DNA of 64,000 nt from Sugiyamaella lignohabitans (taxonomy: Eukaryota; Ascomycota; Dipodascomycetes; Dipodascales; Trichomonascaceae): positions 310,001 through 374,000 of the forward strand of contig NC_031672.1 of NCBI RefSeq assembly GCF_001640025.1, read 5' to 3'. Of this stretch, positions 40,257-54,467 are shown piece after piece. The stretch's first letter is position 1. Every line of letters begins with the position of its first letter. The notes beneath the pieces were generated by a model. The model was not told where the DNA came from and searched no databases. It saw only the letters and a list, made by a program, of their open reading frames with translations. The position numbers and the translations under genes were made by a program.

Positions 40257-41528
40257 ATGGTGTCATTTTTAGCGAGGAGATTGGTTACTCGGGCCAATCT
40301 TCGGGTTGGTCACAGAGCAATTTCTTCTTCTAGAAATTTGCTGGCAGCTAGCAATTTTGGAATGCCTGCCATGTCTCCCACAATGACAGAGGGTGGTATT
40401 GTCGAATGGAAGTTCAAGGAGGGAGAATCGTTCTCTGCCGGTGATGTACTTTTAGAGATTGAGACTGACAAAGCTCAAATTGATGTTGAAGCTCAAGATG
40501 ATGGTGTTTTGGCCAAAATCTATGCTGAAGCTGGTGAAAAGGGAATTCCTGTTGGAAAGCCAATTGCAGTTATTGCTGAGCCGGGTGATGATCTTGCTAG
40601 TCTCAAGCTCCCTTCAACAGAACAATCAGAGGGTGCCACCGAAACTCCCGCTGCTGAGCAATCTCAGGAAGAGTCCAAGCCTACTGCTTCCGAAACATCC
40701 TCTTCAAGCTCTCATGCTTCTACTTCTTCTCCTTCATCAGGAGCTTCAGCTAATAAAAAACAAACCCTTCTACCATCTGTGGCTGGTATTCTTAGAGCCA
40801 AGGGAATTTCGTCAGAAGAGGCATTGGAAAAAATCCAAGCATCCGGTCCCAATGGACGTATTTTGAAGGGTGATGCCCTTGCATATATCGGTTCTATCTC
40901 CAATGAGAGTGTTGATGCAATTTCTGATAACATTAAGAAGCTGCAAAAACTTGACCTGAGTCACAAATTACAGGAGCCTAAAGCCAAATCTGAGAGTTCT
41001 GATTCCGAAAAAGCTCCCGAAAAGGCTGCAGCTTCTCCTGTTTCTAGCCAAGCAGCTCCTGAGCCTGTTTCCGCCATCTTTTCTTTGTCGGATGTAAATC
41101 TTCTTAAGAGTACTCTTGATGCTACTCTTTCAACTTCGATTTCAGTCCAGAATCTAGTTGAAAAGGCAATCAAGCTTGCTCTCAGAGACACTCCCAAACT
41201 TACTAGGGCTCGTAAGAGCATTTTGAACGATCCTATCTTTGACGACATTGTATCTATTTCCCCAAGAGGATCCAAAGCTTTTGACTACAAAGTGAGTTAT
41301 CCAACATCCAGCGCTAGATCTTCTTCAGCCTCTGTTGACATTTACGACATTTTGACCTCGTCAAGAAAGCCTTTGAGATCACCAACTGCAAGAATTGCAT
41401 CTACTGAATTGCTTAAGATTTCTGTCACCCCCAACTCTAAGGTTTCTGGAAGTGACAAAAAGGCTCAGGTGTTCCTCGATCGAGTTGGATATTATCTAGC
41501 TCAAGGCAAGGGTGACCTTGTTTTGTAA
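40257..41528 (+). CDS. PDX1: Pyruvate dehydrogenase complex E3-binding protein (protein X)
   Basis: Single exon, 423 aa. Protein X anchors the E3 dimer (LPD1, also in this window) to the E2 core of the mitochondrial pyruvate dehydrogenase complex. A basic presequence (about 1-30) is followed by a lipoyl domain (about 33-110) with GMPAMSPTMTEGGIVEWK and the lipoylation site ETDKAQ at Lys72. An Ala/Ser/Pro linker leads to the peripheral subunit-binding domain (about 170-220; LLPSVAGILRAKGISS, GPNGRILKGD). The C-terminal part is short, Ser-rich and lacks the HHxxxDG acyltransferase motif, which distinguishes it from E2. Confidence 0.93.
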   Translation: MVSFLARRLVTRANLRVGHRAISSSRNLLAASNFGMPAMSPTMTEGGIVEWKFKEGESFSAGDVLLEIETDKAQIDVEAQDDGVLAKIYAEAGEKGIPVGKPIAVIAEPGDDLASLKLPSTEQSEGATETPAAEQSQEESKPTASETSSSSSHASTSSPSSGASANKKQTLLPSVAGILRAKGISSEEALEKIQASGPNGRILKGDALAYIGSISNESVDAISDNIKKLQKLDLSHKLQEPKAKSESSDSEKAPEKAAASPVSSQAAPEPVSAIFSLSDVNLLKSTLDATLSTSISVQNLVEKAIKLALRDTPKLTRARKSILNDPIFDDIVSISPRGSKAFDYKVSYPTSSARSSSASVDIYDILTSSRKPLRSPTARIASTELLKISVTPNSKVSGSDKKAQVFLDRVGYYLAQGKGDLVL

Positions 41529-41669
41529 TGAACGTGAAAAGAATGATATAACGAGTATATGTACTATTGTATAGCATCACATATACTATAATATCCAGTA
41601 CATAATAAACAATCTGTTTTGTAACATATATACAAGTCTTCTCTACAAATTAGTTGTTACATATATCCA

Positions 41670-42785
41670 TTATTTTTTCTCTTGGTCTTCACCGGGAAGT
41701 TGCTTGTGGTTAGATACAGAAGAGTTAAGTGCACGCTTGGCAGCTCCCTGAAGCTTAACGGCATCCTCCTTCATCAACTGACCCATAGCTTTGGCTCTCC
41801 AAGCAGGGCCCAGTTCTCTTCGAAGCTCAGTCTTCCTCTTGCTCGCTTCGTTTTGTTGGATTCTCAAAATATCATCATAGCTCAATCCCTTTTCAGCCAA
41901 TTCGATACTTTCTTTACCTAGGATAACATCATAAACACGACCATCACCCCAGAACCAGCCGCTTCTATCGACAATCCATGGGAACCATTTGTCCTTCTCG
42001 AAGATGAAGAAGAAAAATGACGATCTATGTGCCGTACCATAGAATCCAGAGCCAGTCCAAACCTTTGATCGCTTTCCAATCGATAAGTTCTCGAGAGGTA
42101 TCGTAAGTACTGGGGATGGTTTGCCTGGAAACCAAGGGTGAGTTACTAATCGCAAATATTCTTTGTTACCTGGTAAATATTCAATACGACGAACCAATCT
42201 GGTAGGAAATGTGGCAAATACAAATGCTGCTGTAGCATATATCGAAGCCATCAATGCAATTAGGGAGCCTCGTTTGACAGCCTTGATTTGATTATCTCTT
42301 TGGGATAGGTCTTCGGGATTTTCCTTATATTCTTCAATCAACGACTTCACCGATCGATCCACCAAATCAAATAAATTGTATGAGACTACAAATGTGAGAG
42401 CTACTGATGTCAGGAAATAAAGACGATGTGATTCGGCAGTATATAGTAATTCAGGCTCCCGAGCATTTTTTAAACTCATTACAAGCTGGCGGAACGTGAA
42501 ATCCTTCGTGACTCGTGGGGTATTTGCTTTTGGAATCAGCGTTGGCGCTACCTCTTTACCAAATGGAAATTGGGGTACTCGAGATTTCCAATCATTAGAT
42601 GTGAGGTTATTCTTGTCGTTGACATTTTTAGGAAGTTGAGTGTTGTTTCTTTTGAAAGTTTTTGGTAGCAAATTTTTCTGGCGGCTGGCCAAATCCTGTT
42701 TCAGCGAGCAAAAGCTCCTAGGTTGAGGAACTCTAATAGTTCCTCGTAATGGCAAACTAAATCCAGTCCTAAAAGAAGAGAACAT
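41670..42785 (-). CDS. Mitochondrial inner-membrane protein, TMEM223/MRX15-like
   Basis: Single exon, 371 aa. The first 60 residues are basic and Ser/Thr-rich, like a matrix-targeting sequence. Two hydrophobic segments (about 121-142 and 173-193) flank a charged hairpin. The C-terminal domain contains WTGSGFYGTAHRSSFFFFIF and DRSGWFWGDGRVYDVILG, which resemble the soluble part of the TMEM223/Mrx15 family of inner-membrane proteins linked to mitoribosome docking and COX assembly. The tail is Lys/Glu-rich and helical. The family assignment is by eye and moderate. Convergent with PDX1. Confidence 0.7.
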   Translation of the reverse strand: MFSSFRTGFSLPLRGTIRVPQPRSFCSLKQDLASRQKNLLPKTFKRNNTQLPKNVNDKNNLTSNDWKSRVPQFPFGKEVAPTLIPKANTPRVTKDFTFRQLVMSLKNAREPELLYTAESHRLYFLTSVALTFVVSYNLFDLVDRSVKSLIEEYKENPEDLSQRDNQIKAVKRGSLIALMASIYATAAFVFATFPTRLVRRIEYLPGNKEYLRLVTHPWFPGKPSPVLTIPLENLSIGKRSKVWTGSGFYGTAHRSSFFFFIFEKDKWFPWIVDRSGWFWGDGRVYDVILGKESIELAEKGLSYDDILRIQQNEASKRKTELRRELGPAWRAKAMGQLMKEDAVKLQGAAKRALNSSVSNHKQLPGEDQEKK

Positions 42786-43687
42786 AGTTCAGCCTGCTAT
42801 AACATTGTCCAGAAAATGCAGCATTATTGATCTGATCTCATTTAACATTATAATTCCAGTTGAAAGCCGCACATTTTTCACATTTTCGACCACAGAGGCA
42901 GAGGCAATATGGGATGCTCCGGCTCTAATCTAATAAATACATGTTAATATTGATATAAGTGAGATTAATCATTTGTCTGATAGTTATCTGATTCAATTAT
43001 AATGCTGCCTGAGAGTTAGGATTATAGGGAAGCTGGTTGGATGCAGGGCACAAATGCAGGGACCGGATGTGCAGTCTATATGCTATATTAGGGTGAATGT
43101 TAAATCAGTCTCGAATCTTGAAATTACGGACAACAGAAAAATTTCTTATCTTGGCTGATTAAGCAGCTTTATCTGTTTAGAAATTTGCTACTAAGCGTCA
43201 GATCGATGCGTTAATCTAACTGCGAATAGTCTGGAACAGGCTAAATAGTTTCGATCCCTGGTAATATGTATTCTAGTTGTCATTAAAGAAAAGCCGAGAC
43301 TCATGTTCGTTGTTAAATGAAATCCCGGTCTGACCTATGGTAGTAGATCTATTCAATCTAGAAGTACAGACGCTATCGGGTCGGGGTTTTCATTTTCCCG
43401 ATGTTTCTCGTTACTAAGTTTTAGTGTGAGAGGTCATCTGCATTGAGAAGATTTACTATTATCAGACAGGCTCAATCATTTGCCGGTCACTTCCTGCTTA
43501 AGCTATATAGTGCTAAATATTTTACCGGCATACATGGCGGGGTAGTGGGGCCTGTTGATCAATATGCAGGACAGAATCACCTTGTAGACACTGGATCACA
43601 ACCGGTCAATAAATATATATAAATACCAGATCAAATCATGGCTCATTGATAGAGGCTGAATTATATCACAGTGAATATTACTGTATA
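42786..43687. other. Divergent intergenic region upstream of the monooxygenase gene
   Basis: About 900 bp with no gene supported. It contains CGGGTCGGGG (about 43377) and GCGGGGTAGTGGGG (about 43537), possible Zn-cluster factor sites, and a TATA box at 43614. Confidence 0.5.
43614..43623 (+). promoter_or_regulatory. TATA box (TATATATAAA) of the monooxygenase gene
   Basis: Lies 65 bp before the chosen ATG at 43688. A clear TATA fits an inducible catabolic gene. Confidence 0.5.
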
Positions 43688-45778
43688 ATGCCTACACATA
43701 TTGTCAAAGAATCTAAAGTTGATGTCCTTATTATAGGAGCCGGCCCTGCAGGCCATATGGCAGCTACCTGGTTTGCTCGCACTGGCGTTAATGCTCGTAT
43801 CATTGACAAGCGAAGTGCCAGTCAGTTTGTCGGTCAAGCTGATGGACTTCAGAGTCGTACTTTAGAAATTTTCCAATCATTTGGATTTGCTGATCGTGCA
43901 ATTAAAGAGTCTAACCACATGTTGGAGATTTGTTTCTGGCAGCCAGGTGAAGACGCTAGTAAAGGTATCGAGAGATCTGGTAGAATTCCAGACTCCACTA
44001 TTGGTCTCTCTAGATTTCAACAAGCTGTTATCCACCAAGGAAGAGTTGAAGGTTGGATGAGAGATTCTTGGAGAAAATGGTCTGATAATTCATTAGTTCT
44101 TGAACGGCCTGTTCAGGCCACTGAACTGGTAATTGACACGTCAATTCCTGCGTCTGATATCGAATCATATCCTGTAACTGTCACTGTTGAGCATTTGAAA
44201 GATGAACAAGCTGTGGCCGAGCAATTTGGTAGTAAGGTTTCTAATGGTCTTTTCAGACAGTTTGGCGGTGACGGTGATAAGAACGCAAAAGGAGAAACTG
44301 AAATTATTCATGCCAAGTATGTTGTGGGTACCGATGGTGCGCATTCCTGGGTCCGTAGGAACTTGGGCATTTCAATGGTTGGAGAATCGACCGACTACAT
44401 TTGGGGTGTTCTTGATGGAATTCCAGTTACTGATTTCCCCGATATTCGATGCCGTTGCGCTATACATTCCGCGGAGCATGGGTCGATAATGGTGATTCCA
44501 AGAGAGCACAATATGATCCGGTTATACATTCAGCTTCAAAAGACCCCTCAGGCAAGTGATAGCTCCAGTGGTCGCATTGACAGATCAAAGATTACTCCTG
44601 AATTGATTTTGGAGAATGCCAATAAGATTCTTTTCCCTTATACTATTGATATGGTCGATATCAAATGGTTTACAGCTTACCAAATTGGTCAAAGAGTTGC
44701 TACAGAGTTCCAAAAGAATGGAAGAGTGTTCCTAGCTGGAGACGCTACCCATACACACTCTCCCAAAGCTGGTCAAGGCATGAATATTTCCATGGCAGAC
44801 ACTTATAACTTAGCATGGAAAATTGCTCATATTGTCAAGGGAGTTGCAGATCCTGCTATTCTTGATACTTATGAATCGGAGAGAAAGACAATTGCTCAAA
44901 ACCTGATCGATTTTGATGCCAAACTCTCGAAGTTATTTTCTGGCCGTCCTGCTGTCCCAGGCATTGAGACTCCAGGCGTGGATCTTGCTGAGTTTCACAA
45001 AGTCTTTGAGAAGGGTAACGAATTTGCTTCAGGAACTACTGTTGATTATGACGGGTCTATCTTGATTGATAAAGCCACCAATGAACTGACTGAAACAAAA
45101 CGTAGGTATGACGAAGATAACATTACAACCAATCCTCTTGCTACGAATTGCCCAATCGGCCGTCGTTTGGATACTGCACAAGTCGTGGTTCAATCAGACT
45201 CTAAACCTGTTGAACTGGCTGATGTCTGTCTTTCGGATGGACGCTGGAGAGTTTTATACTTCGCCGGTGACATCAAGTCAAATGCAAGTCTTAAAAATTT
45301 TATGGTCAAATTTGGAGAATATCTGGAAGCAAGCGATAACTTTGTTAAGAAATATACCCCTGCTACAGCAAGTCTTTACTCGGTTATTGATATTCTTCTA
45401 GTACATGCATCTTCACGAACTGCCTGTGAGTGGAACGATTTCCCTTCTGCCTTTAGACCTAGGGACCATAAGGGCCGTATGGATTATCTTAAGATCTACG
45501 CTGATGATACTTCTTATCATCAAGGACATGGCCACGCTTATAAGAAATACGGCATCGACACTTCCTTCGGAGCATTGCTAGTTGTTAGGCCCGATGGTTA
45601 TTTAGCCAAAGTGGAGCCCTTGAATCAAGATGGTATTAACAGTATTGAAGAGTTTTTTGCTAAATTTATGATTCCTCAAAAGGTCTCATTATCAAACCAC
45701 GAGCCAATCATTCTCGAAAGAGAAGAGAAAGAGTGGTATGGATCCGAGTCTTATGCGCGAAGAATATTTTTGGAGTAA
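43688..45778 (+). CDS. Phenol 2-monooxygenase-like FAD-dependent hydroxylase
   Basis: Single exon, 696 aa from the first ATG of the frame (MPTHIVKESKVDVLIIG). These flavoproteins hydroxylate phenolic compounds with NADPH and O2, opening aromatic degradation. Seen: the FAD-binding GxGxxG IIGAGPAGHMAA (about 15-26), the DG motif VVGTDGAHSWVRRNLG (about 213-228), and the GD motif FLAGDATHTHSPKAGQGMN (about 349-367). The C-terminal domain (about 490-690) has the thioredoxin-like fold of Trichosporon phenol hydroxylase. The exact substrate (phenol, resorcinol, hydroxybenzoate) cannot be told. No other aromatic-pathway gene is nearby. A class I-like TATA box lies 65 bp upstream. Confidence 0.88.
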   Translation: MPTHIVKESKVDVLIIGAGPAGHMAATWFARTGVNARIIDKRSASQFVGQADGLQSRTLEIFQSFGFADRAIKESNHMLEICFWQPGEDASKGIERSGRIPDSTIGLSRFQQAVIHQGRVEGWMRDSWRKWSDNSLVLERPVQATELVIDTSIPASDIESYPVTVTVEHLKDEQAVAEQFGSKVSNGLFRQFGGDGDKNAKGETEIIHAKYVVGTDGAHSWVRRNLGISMVGESTDYIWGVLDGIPVTDFPDIRCRCAIHSAEHGSIMVIPREHNMIRLYIQLQKTPQASDSSSGRIDRSKITPELILENANKILFPYTIDMVDIKWFTAYQIGQRVATEFQKNGRVFLAGDATHTHSPKAGQGMNISMADTYNLAWKIAHIVKGVADPAILDTYESERKTIAQNLIDFDAKLSKLFSGRPAVPGIETPGVDLAEFHKVFEKGNEFASGTTVDYDGSILIDKATNELTETKRRYDEDNITTNPLATNCPIGRRLDTAQVVVQSDSKPVELADVCLSDGRWRVLYFAGDIKSNASLKNFMVKFGEYLEASDNFVKKYTPATASLYSVIDILLVHASSRTACEWNDFPSAFRPRDHKGRMDYLKIYADDTSYHQGHGHAYKKYGIDTSFGALLVVRPDGYLAKVEPLNQDGINSIEEFFAKFMIPQKVSLSNHEPIILEREEKEWYGSESYARRIFLE

Positions 45779-46014
45779 CTAACTGTTCCGTTTTCTTATG
45801 TTTATAGTAAAAATTTTTCGTTCTATCTATTTTAAGTTGTATAAGTCTATGTTTAATTTTGGAACAGGCATTGCAAGAAATTATTATATACCGTGGTAAT
45901 TGAGAATCTGGAAGCTAGCCTGAAATGGTATTGCTCTGGTCTTGATTGAATAATGTTTGATGCTAAGGAGAACTCACTTCCATGACAAATATGACAACAA
46001 AAAAAAGGTTTTTC

Positions 46015-46020
46015 AAAAAA
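46015..46020 (-). terminator. Pol III terminator of tRNA-Asn
   Basis: Six consecutive T on the gene strand, starting two bases after the tRNA 3' end. Confidence 0.75.
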
Positions 46021-46022
46021 TT

Positions 46023-46096
46023 CGACCTCGGAGAGGATTGAACTCTCGATCTTGCGATTAACAGTCGCACGCCTTAACCAGCTTGGCCACGAAGTC
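46023..46096 (-). tRNA. tRNA-Asn (anticodon GTT)
   Basis: 74 nt, no intron. The acceptor stem GACTTCG pairs with CGAGGTC (one G-T pair), discriminator G. D arm GGCCAAGCTGGTTAAGGC, anticodon arm GCGACTGTTAATCGC with GTT at 46060-46062, and T arm GAGAGTTCAATCCTCTC are complete. The sequence is close to S. cerevisiae tRNA-Asn. The Pol III T-run terminator follows. Confidence 0.96.
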
Positions 46097-46309
46097 ATTT
46101 TCTGTTAGATGCACATGCAGATCTCCAAGTCACAAAGTTTTATGAAAATTATACCGTGCATAAAATTGCTATATTTTTCGGAAATTCGAATTTTTTTAGG
46201 CTACTAGACTGCATAGCCCACTTCCATGATCCGGCACTTCTAAATTATTTTTTGAGCAAGTATTTATTCTGTATAACTTATAAATTCATGAAAAAAAAAC
46301 GTTAAATGC

Positions 46310-50508
<4,199 letters not shown>

Positions 50509-50611
50509 GGTTCTGTGGTGTAGTGGTTATCACGTATCGTTCACATTCAATTATCACGTGATTAATTGGAGGATGCCGATAAGGTCACGAGTTCGACCCT
50601 CGTCAGGATCA
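50509..50611 (+). tRNA. tRNA-Val (anticodon CAC) with a 30-nt intron
   Basis: 103 nt including the intron. The acceptor GGTTCTG pairs with CAGGATC (two G-T pairs), discriminator A. D arm GTGTAGTGGTTATCAC, anticodon stem TATCG/CGATA, loop TTCACA + C with CAC at 50542-50544, T arm ACGAGTTCGACCCTCGT. The intron lies at the canonical place after base 37 (50546-50575) and contains a near-palindrome around TCACGTGA. S. cerevisiae Val tRNAs have no intron. Confidence 0.9.
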
Positions 50612-50614
50612 TAC

Positions 50615-50619
50615 TTTTT
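50615..50619 (+). terminator. Pol III terminator of tRNA-Val
   Basis: Five T, three bases after the discriminator base, followed by GGGG and another T run. Confidence 0.7.
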
Positions 50620-50953
50620 GGGGTTTTCCTTATTTTTTTGTCAATCAACTCTTATTAGTTGATATATGATTTCCTTTTAACGATAGTGACCATCTAAACG
50701 GTTTCTCTACGACTGTGATTTTCGTCTGTTCTTAGTACACTACGAAGTATATCTTAGGTACTTTAAACATCAACCATATACACTACTACTAATTTGCCAA
50801 ACAACCTGCAGATAGGAAAGGGATTTTTAATCGATATTTTTTATAAAACTGAAAACAACGAGAATAAATAAAATAAATAAAAATACAATGCAAAGCAGGC
50901 CATTATAAAAAGTGAGCGCACCACAGACCTGCTAAAAACCCCAACGGTACACA

Positions 50954-52069
50954 TCATTGAAACGACATATTGCTGACATCCATCTCCAACTCACTATCGC
51001 CATCATCCAGACCATAACCAGCATTGCTAGAATAGCTCACATCAGCGTGTGCAATATCCTGATTAGGATGAACTGGTCGGACAAAAGAATCCTCATCAGG
51101 GAGAGCAATTGCAGGACCAATGGCAGATTGGTCAGAGGGCATGATCATACTGGCTGAATTGTCGGCGTCCTGTACATCATTTTCTGTGACAACATCCCCA
51201 TATTCTTCATCCGCCATGAACCCTTCCTGATACTCATCCTCGTCATAACTATCATCATACGAGTTATCGACCGCCTCCGGTATTTCAGCATCCAGATCAG
51301 GAATATCAGCATCCAAATCAACCTCTTCTTCATTTTCATCTTCATCTTGGTCTGAACGGAATGTATCGTCTTCCTCACCATCTATAGCATGCCGCATATT
51401 AGCCATTCGTTCATTTCCAACGTCATTAGTGGTATCTTCCTCTGCAACATTACGGGCGCGATCGTTCTCTTCGTTCTCCACACCTCTTACTTCTAGCTGC
51501 TCCTGCTGCAATTCTAGCTCTTCTCGTTCATTAGGATCAGCCATCCCAGATATATCGATATGACCACGAGATATATCTAAATCCTCATCGCCCTGAACTG
51601 CCCGTTCGAGCAGCGATCTCATAGTTTGTCGAATGCCACTCGGTTTAAGATAGTTATAGCCGAATTCTCGTATACTTTTGAGATAATTTTCTCTATATTC
51701 TTCGTCTCGTTCGATATTGTAAATATCAGTTGACTGCTGTCTCCACATTCCATAGCCCCATTGTCCAATGCCGGCGTACTCATTGCTGATGCAGAACCGG
51801 CTGGTCCCTCGAGTCGTCAATCCATTGGCAGGTGGATGATATGTTGAATTATGAAAGTTGGCAATTGTTCTTGACTGATTCGGACCATTCGTGCCCACTA
51901 TTCCACCAACACTAGAACTAGTGGCAGCATTCTGGAAATGAATGGCACCAGAATTTTGGTGTTGATTTCGCCTTGATTTCGAAGTCCGAAAGCTATGAGG
52001 TTCATTCTGTCTTCTGACGCGTAGCGTCGACATATGCAAATCCACTGGCTGAGAGGATGGCAAATACAT
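50954..52069 (-). CDS. APC/C subunit APC15/Mnd2-like protein
   Basis: Single exon, 371 aa (a start at the second Met, 52033, is also possible). Apc15/Mnd2 is a small disordered subunit of the anaphase-promoting complex that controls Mad-Cdc20 turnover in checkpoint signalling; S. cerevisiae Mnd2 has 368 aa. The one conserved segment is at about 118-147: IERDEEYRENYLKSIREFGYN then YLKPSGIRQTM, matching the RxxxE-IxxFGYTWIRPPGxxKT pattern of the family. The rest is low complexity with a long acidic region (about 200-310; DEDENEEEVDLDADIP). The assignment rests on that motif and on length. Confidence 0.7.
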   Translation of the reverse strand: MYLPSSQPVDLHMSTLRVRRQNEPHSFRTSKSRRNQHQNSGAIHFQNAATSSSVGGIVGTNGPNQSRTIANFHNSTYHPPANGLTTRGTSRFCISNEYAGIGQWGYGMWRQQSTDIYNIERDEEYRENYLKSIREFGYNYLKPSGIRQTMRSLLERAVQGDEDLDISRGHIDISGMADPNEREELELQQEQLEVRGVENEENDRARNVAEEDTTNDVGNERMANMRHAIDGEEDDTFRSDQDEDENEEEVDLDADIPDLDAEIPEAVDNSYDDSYDEDEYQEGFMADEEYGDVVTENDVQDADNSASMIMPSDQSAIGPAIALPDEDSFVRPVHPNQDIAHADVSYSSNAGYGLDDGDSELEMDVSNMSFQ

Positions 52070-52362
52070 TTTTATATTAGCTCACAATTGTTTTAGTTTT
52101 TGGAGTAGAACTATGATAGTCAGATCAATACATAAACAAATGAACTCTGGTGATCAGCACGCACTTCACAGCATCGGTCATGTGATACCCACCCATATTG
52201 CCGGACGATATTACCAGTATAACCCGGTAGCCTGAAAAGCGGAGAAGTCCTAGCCATCAGAGCTCAGTACTTTATAACTGGAGCTAAAAGCATTAAAAAA
52301 GGTAGTTATATACATGTACAGAGGTTATTTACAAGTCCAAGCCCGTTATGAACGAAAAAGAT

Positions 52363-53877
52363 CTATTCTTCATCAGCATCGATGTCCTCTTCCTCTTCCT
52401 CCTCCTGTGGCCATAACCAATCCCATTGGCCCTTTTTATGTATCATTGCAAGAACGAGAACACCAGGGAGATGTAGTACACTTCCCCAGAAAAGTTTTCT
52501 AGCATATGAACTGCTACCACCAGCAGATGACGACGAAGCAGCTTCGATAACAGGTCCTACAATGTGTCGTTGTTCGGTCCAGAATTTAAATGCAAGATAA
52601 GTGAGCCAGCCATTAAGAATTCCACTATCAATGGCATAGAACCAATCAGTCACATTATAATAACTGAGAGCGATACACAGGGGAAACATAGCCACACTGT
52701 ATTTAAGAGCCACTCGTGCATTTAGAGAGGGATTTGTCCAAGCGGCCATGACATAGCCAGCACGACGGTATTCTTCTCTAATATTATGACTTAACGAGTT
52801 GAAATGAGGGAATTGCCAAGCATATAATAAGCCAGCAAGAGCCCAAGCGCCAGGATCAGTCAACGAACTGGAAGCAGCCCATCCCATCAAGGGGGGAATA
52901 GCTCCTACAACAGCGCCTACCCAGGTATTAATAATAGATTTTCGTTTCAATGAAGTGTAGGTCCAGCCATAAAGAACAATATTAGCAGCACCCAAGGCCG
53001 CTACAGTAGGATTTACTCCAAAATAAAGAGATGCTACTCCTAGAGTGCCAGACAAGCCGGCAAATCCAAAAGCTTGTCCGGGACTCAAAAGTCCTCGGAC
53101 CACCGGTCTGGTACGAGTTCTAGTCATTTGAGCATCATACTCATATTCTCTAGCCATATTAATGGCATTTGCTGAACCCGAAGAAAGTGCAGTACCGATA
53201 GTCAGGAACAGCAGTTGCGACAAAGTAGCGTCGTAAGGTGTTAATGCATAAGAAGACATGGCAGATAAAACCACTAAAGCACTCAATCGAGGCTTTGTTA
53301 ATGCTAAATATGGGGCATAAAAAGGAATTTCTGTGACAGGTTTCGACCTTCGGGGCGACGAGTGATCCAGCTGTCGCACTTCAAAAGGGATTATTGGAAT
53401 GGTATCAGTCGCTGTTGAGTTTTCTTTTGATGCAGTTCGTAACTCATCAGAGGTCTTATTATTAGAATCCGAACCAGACCGCGAGAAGATTGCTGATCTG
53501 GTACTCGACGAGTAGACAGTGGCCTTGGCCCTGCCGGAAGACGCATTTGATGGGTCAGACTCAGATGTATTGACAGGAGATGAGGGCACAGAACCTAGAT
53601 CCAAGTCACTTTTGGGATATAAAATAGAAGATACTGAAGCAGATTTTGAAGACGAGTTCCGACTATGGCCTTGACTAAGATAAATATTCGAGAAAAAGGT
53701 ATCCTGTCTTAAGACATCACTTGACGACCGTGCTGCAGCGGACCGTATTAAGAGATTCCGGCTTGAAGAGAAGTGTCTACAGAGCTTAGAAGTTGTAGTT
53801 GATCTAGCAGCACTTGAAAAGTGACTCAGAGCCCGTATCAGTTCATTCTTTTCATAGCTCTGACACCTGTAGAGCAT
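52363..53877 (-). CDS. COX10: Protoheme IX farnesyltransferase, mitochondrial
   Basis: Single exon, 504 aa. Cox10 converts heme B to heme O, the first step of heme A synthesis for cytochrome c oxidase, in the mitochondrial inner membrane. The long Ser-rich N-terminus (about 1-170) includes the presequence. The UbiA-type core begins YLALTKPRLSALVVLSAMSS and has the prenyl-diphosphate site NAINMAREYEYDAQMTRTRTRPVV, then YTSLKRKSIINTWVGAVVGAIPPLMGW and AWQFPHFNSLSHNIREEYRRAGY. About seven to eight membrane segments are visible. The tail is strongly acidic (EEEEEEDIDADEE). Confidence 0.95.
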   Translation of the reverse strand: MLYRCQSYEKNELIRALSHFSSAARSTTTSKLCRHFSSSRNLLIRSAAARSSSDVLRQDTFFSNIYLSQGHSRNSSSKSASVSSILYPKSDLDLGSVPSSPVNTSESDPSNASSGRAKATVYSSSTRSAIFSRSGSDSNNKTSDELRTASKENSTATDTIPIIPFEVRQLDHSSPRRSKPVTEIPFYAPYLALTKPRLSALVVLSAMSSYALTPYDATLSQLLFLTIGTALSSGSANAINMAREYEYDAQMTRTRTRPVVRGLLSPGQAFGFAGLSGTLGVASLYFGVNPTVAALGAANIVLYGWTYTSLKRKSIINTWVGAVVGAIPPLMGWAASSSLTDPGAWALAGLLYAWQFPHFNSLSHNIREEYRRAGYVMAAWTNPSLNARVALKYSVAMFPLCIALSYYNVTDWFYAIDSGILNGWLTYLAFKFWTEQRHIVGPVIEAASSSSAGGSSSYARKLFWGSVLHLPGVLVLAMIHKKGQWDWLWPQEEEEEEDIDADEE

Positions 53878-54467
53878 CTTGAAATATATATACAGCTCAC
53901 CCTTTGAAGTGGGTGCAGTAGGACAGAGACACCAAAAAGGTCCAAAAATCTACTCAACCAAACCTCAATCTATCACCAATCACAGTCCAATCGGTCCAAA
54001 GTAATGCAAAGGCTACCAAAGTTCTAAAAAATGTCCTCCCAATACTGCTGCTCGACACCCTCTATTATAACCAACACAAGTTAATTGGTTCACGGGATCG
54101 TTAATGATCCGCGCGTATAAAATTGTTAGATCCTAACCCAACCTCAGACCATGCGTTCTGATCCGGCACCAGCCAATACTCCAACTGATCTCAAGAATCA
54201 AGCTCTTGATATCTCAATTCTTGAAATGTAGGTTCGATTCCCGGTGACTGGAGCTCCGCTCTATTCCCAATTTTTCTCCTGTCTTTACATGATTTTTTCA
54301 CGCTATATAACAACACATTTACTGCTGATATATACTATAAACTCCCTCTCACTCCATGTTAACGACTCGAGCGAAGCGAGAGGAGCAGCGGGGTCTGGGG
54401 CGGAGCCCCAGCTGCCGGAGGCAGACAGGAAGTCGGGTCTATGTATCAATGGATTAAAGTGATTAGT
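53878..54467. other. Intergenic region between COX10 and GCDH
   Basis: Contains the half copy GFE-15 and, at about 54190-54245, a 10-bp hairpin with loop ATCAAGC followed by GGTTCGATTCCC. The latter resembles an anticodon arm plus B box but lacks a D arm, so it is not called as tRNA. No gene is supported. Confidence 0.5.
54363..54423 (-). repeat. GFE-15: half copy (type A arm) 3' of GCDH
   Basis: From CGACTCGAGCGAAGCGAG to GCTGCCGGAGGCA. It ends 45 bp beyond the GCDH stop codon and marks the edge of the second repeat island. Confidence 0.87.

Noticed and set aside
43646..43687. Earlier non-ATG start for the monooxygenase
   Set aside because: The extension begins at TTG and lies only about 25 bp after the TATA box; the ATG at 43688 gives a family-like N-terminus.
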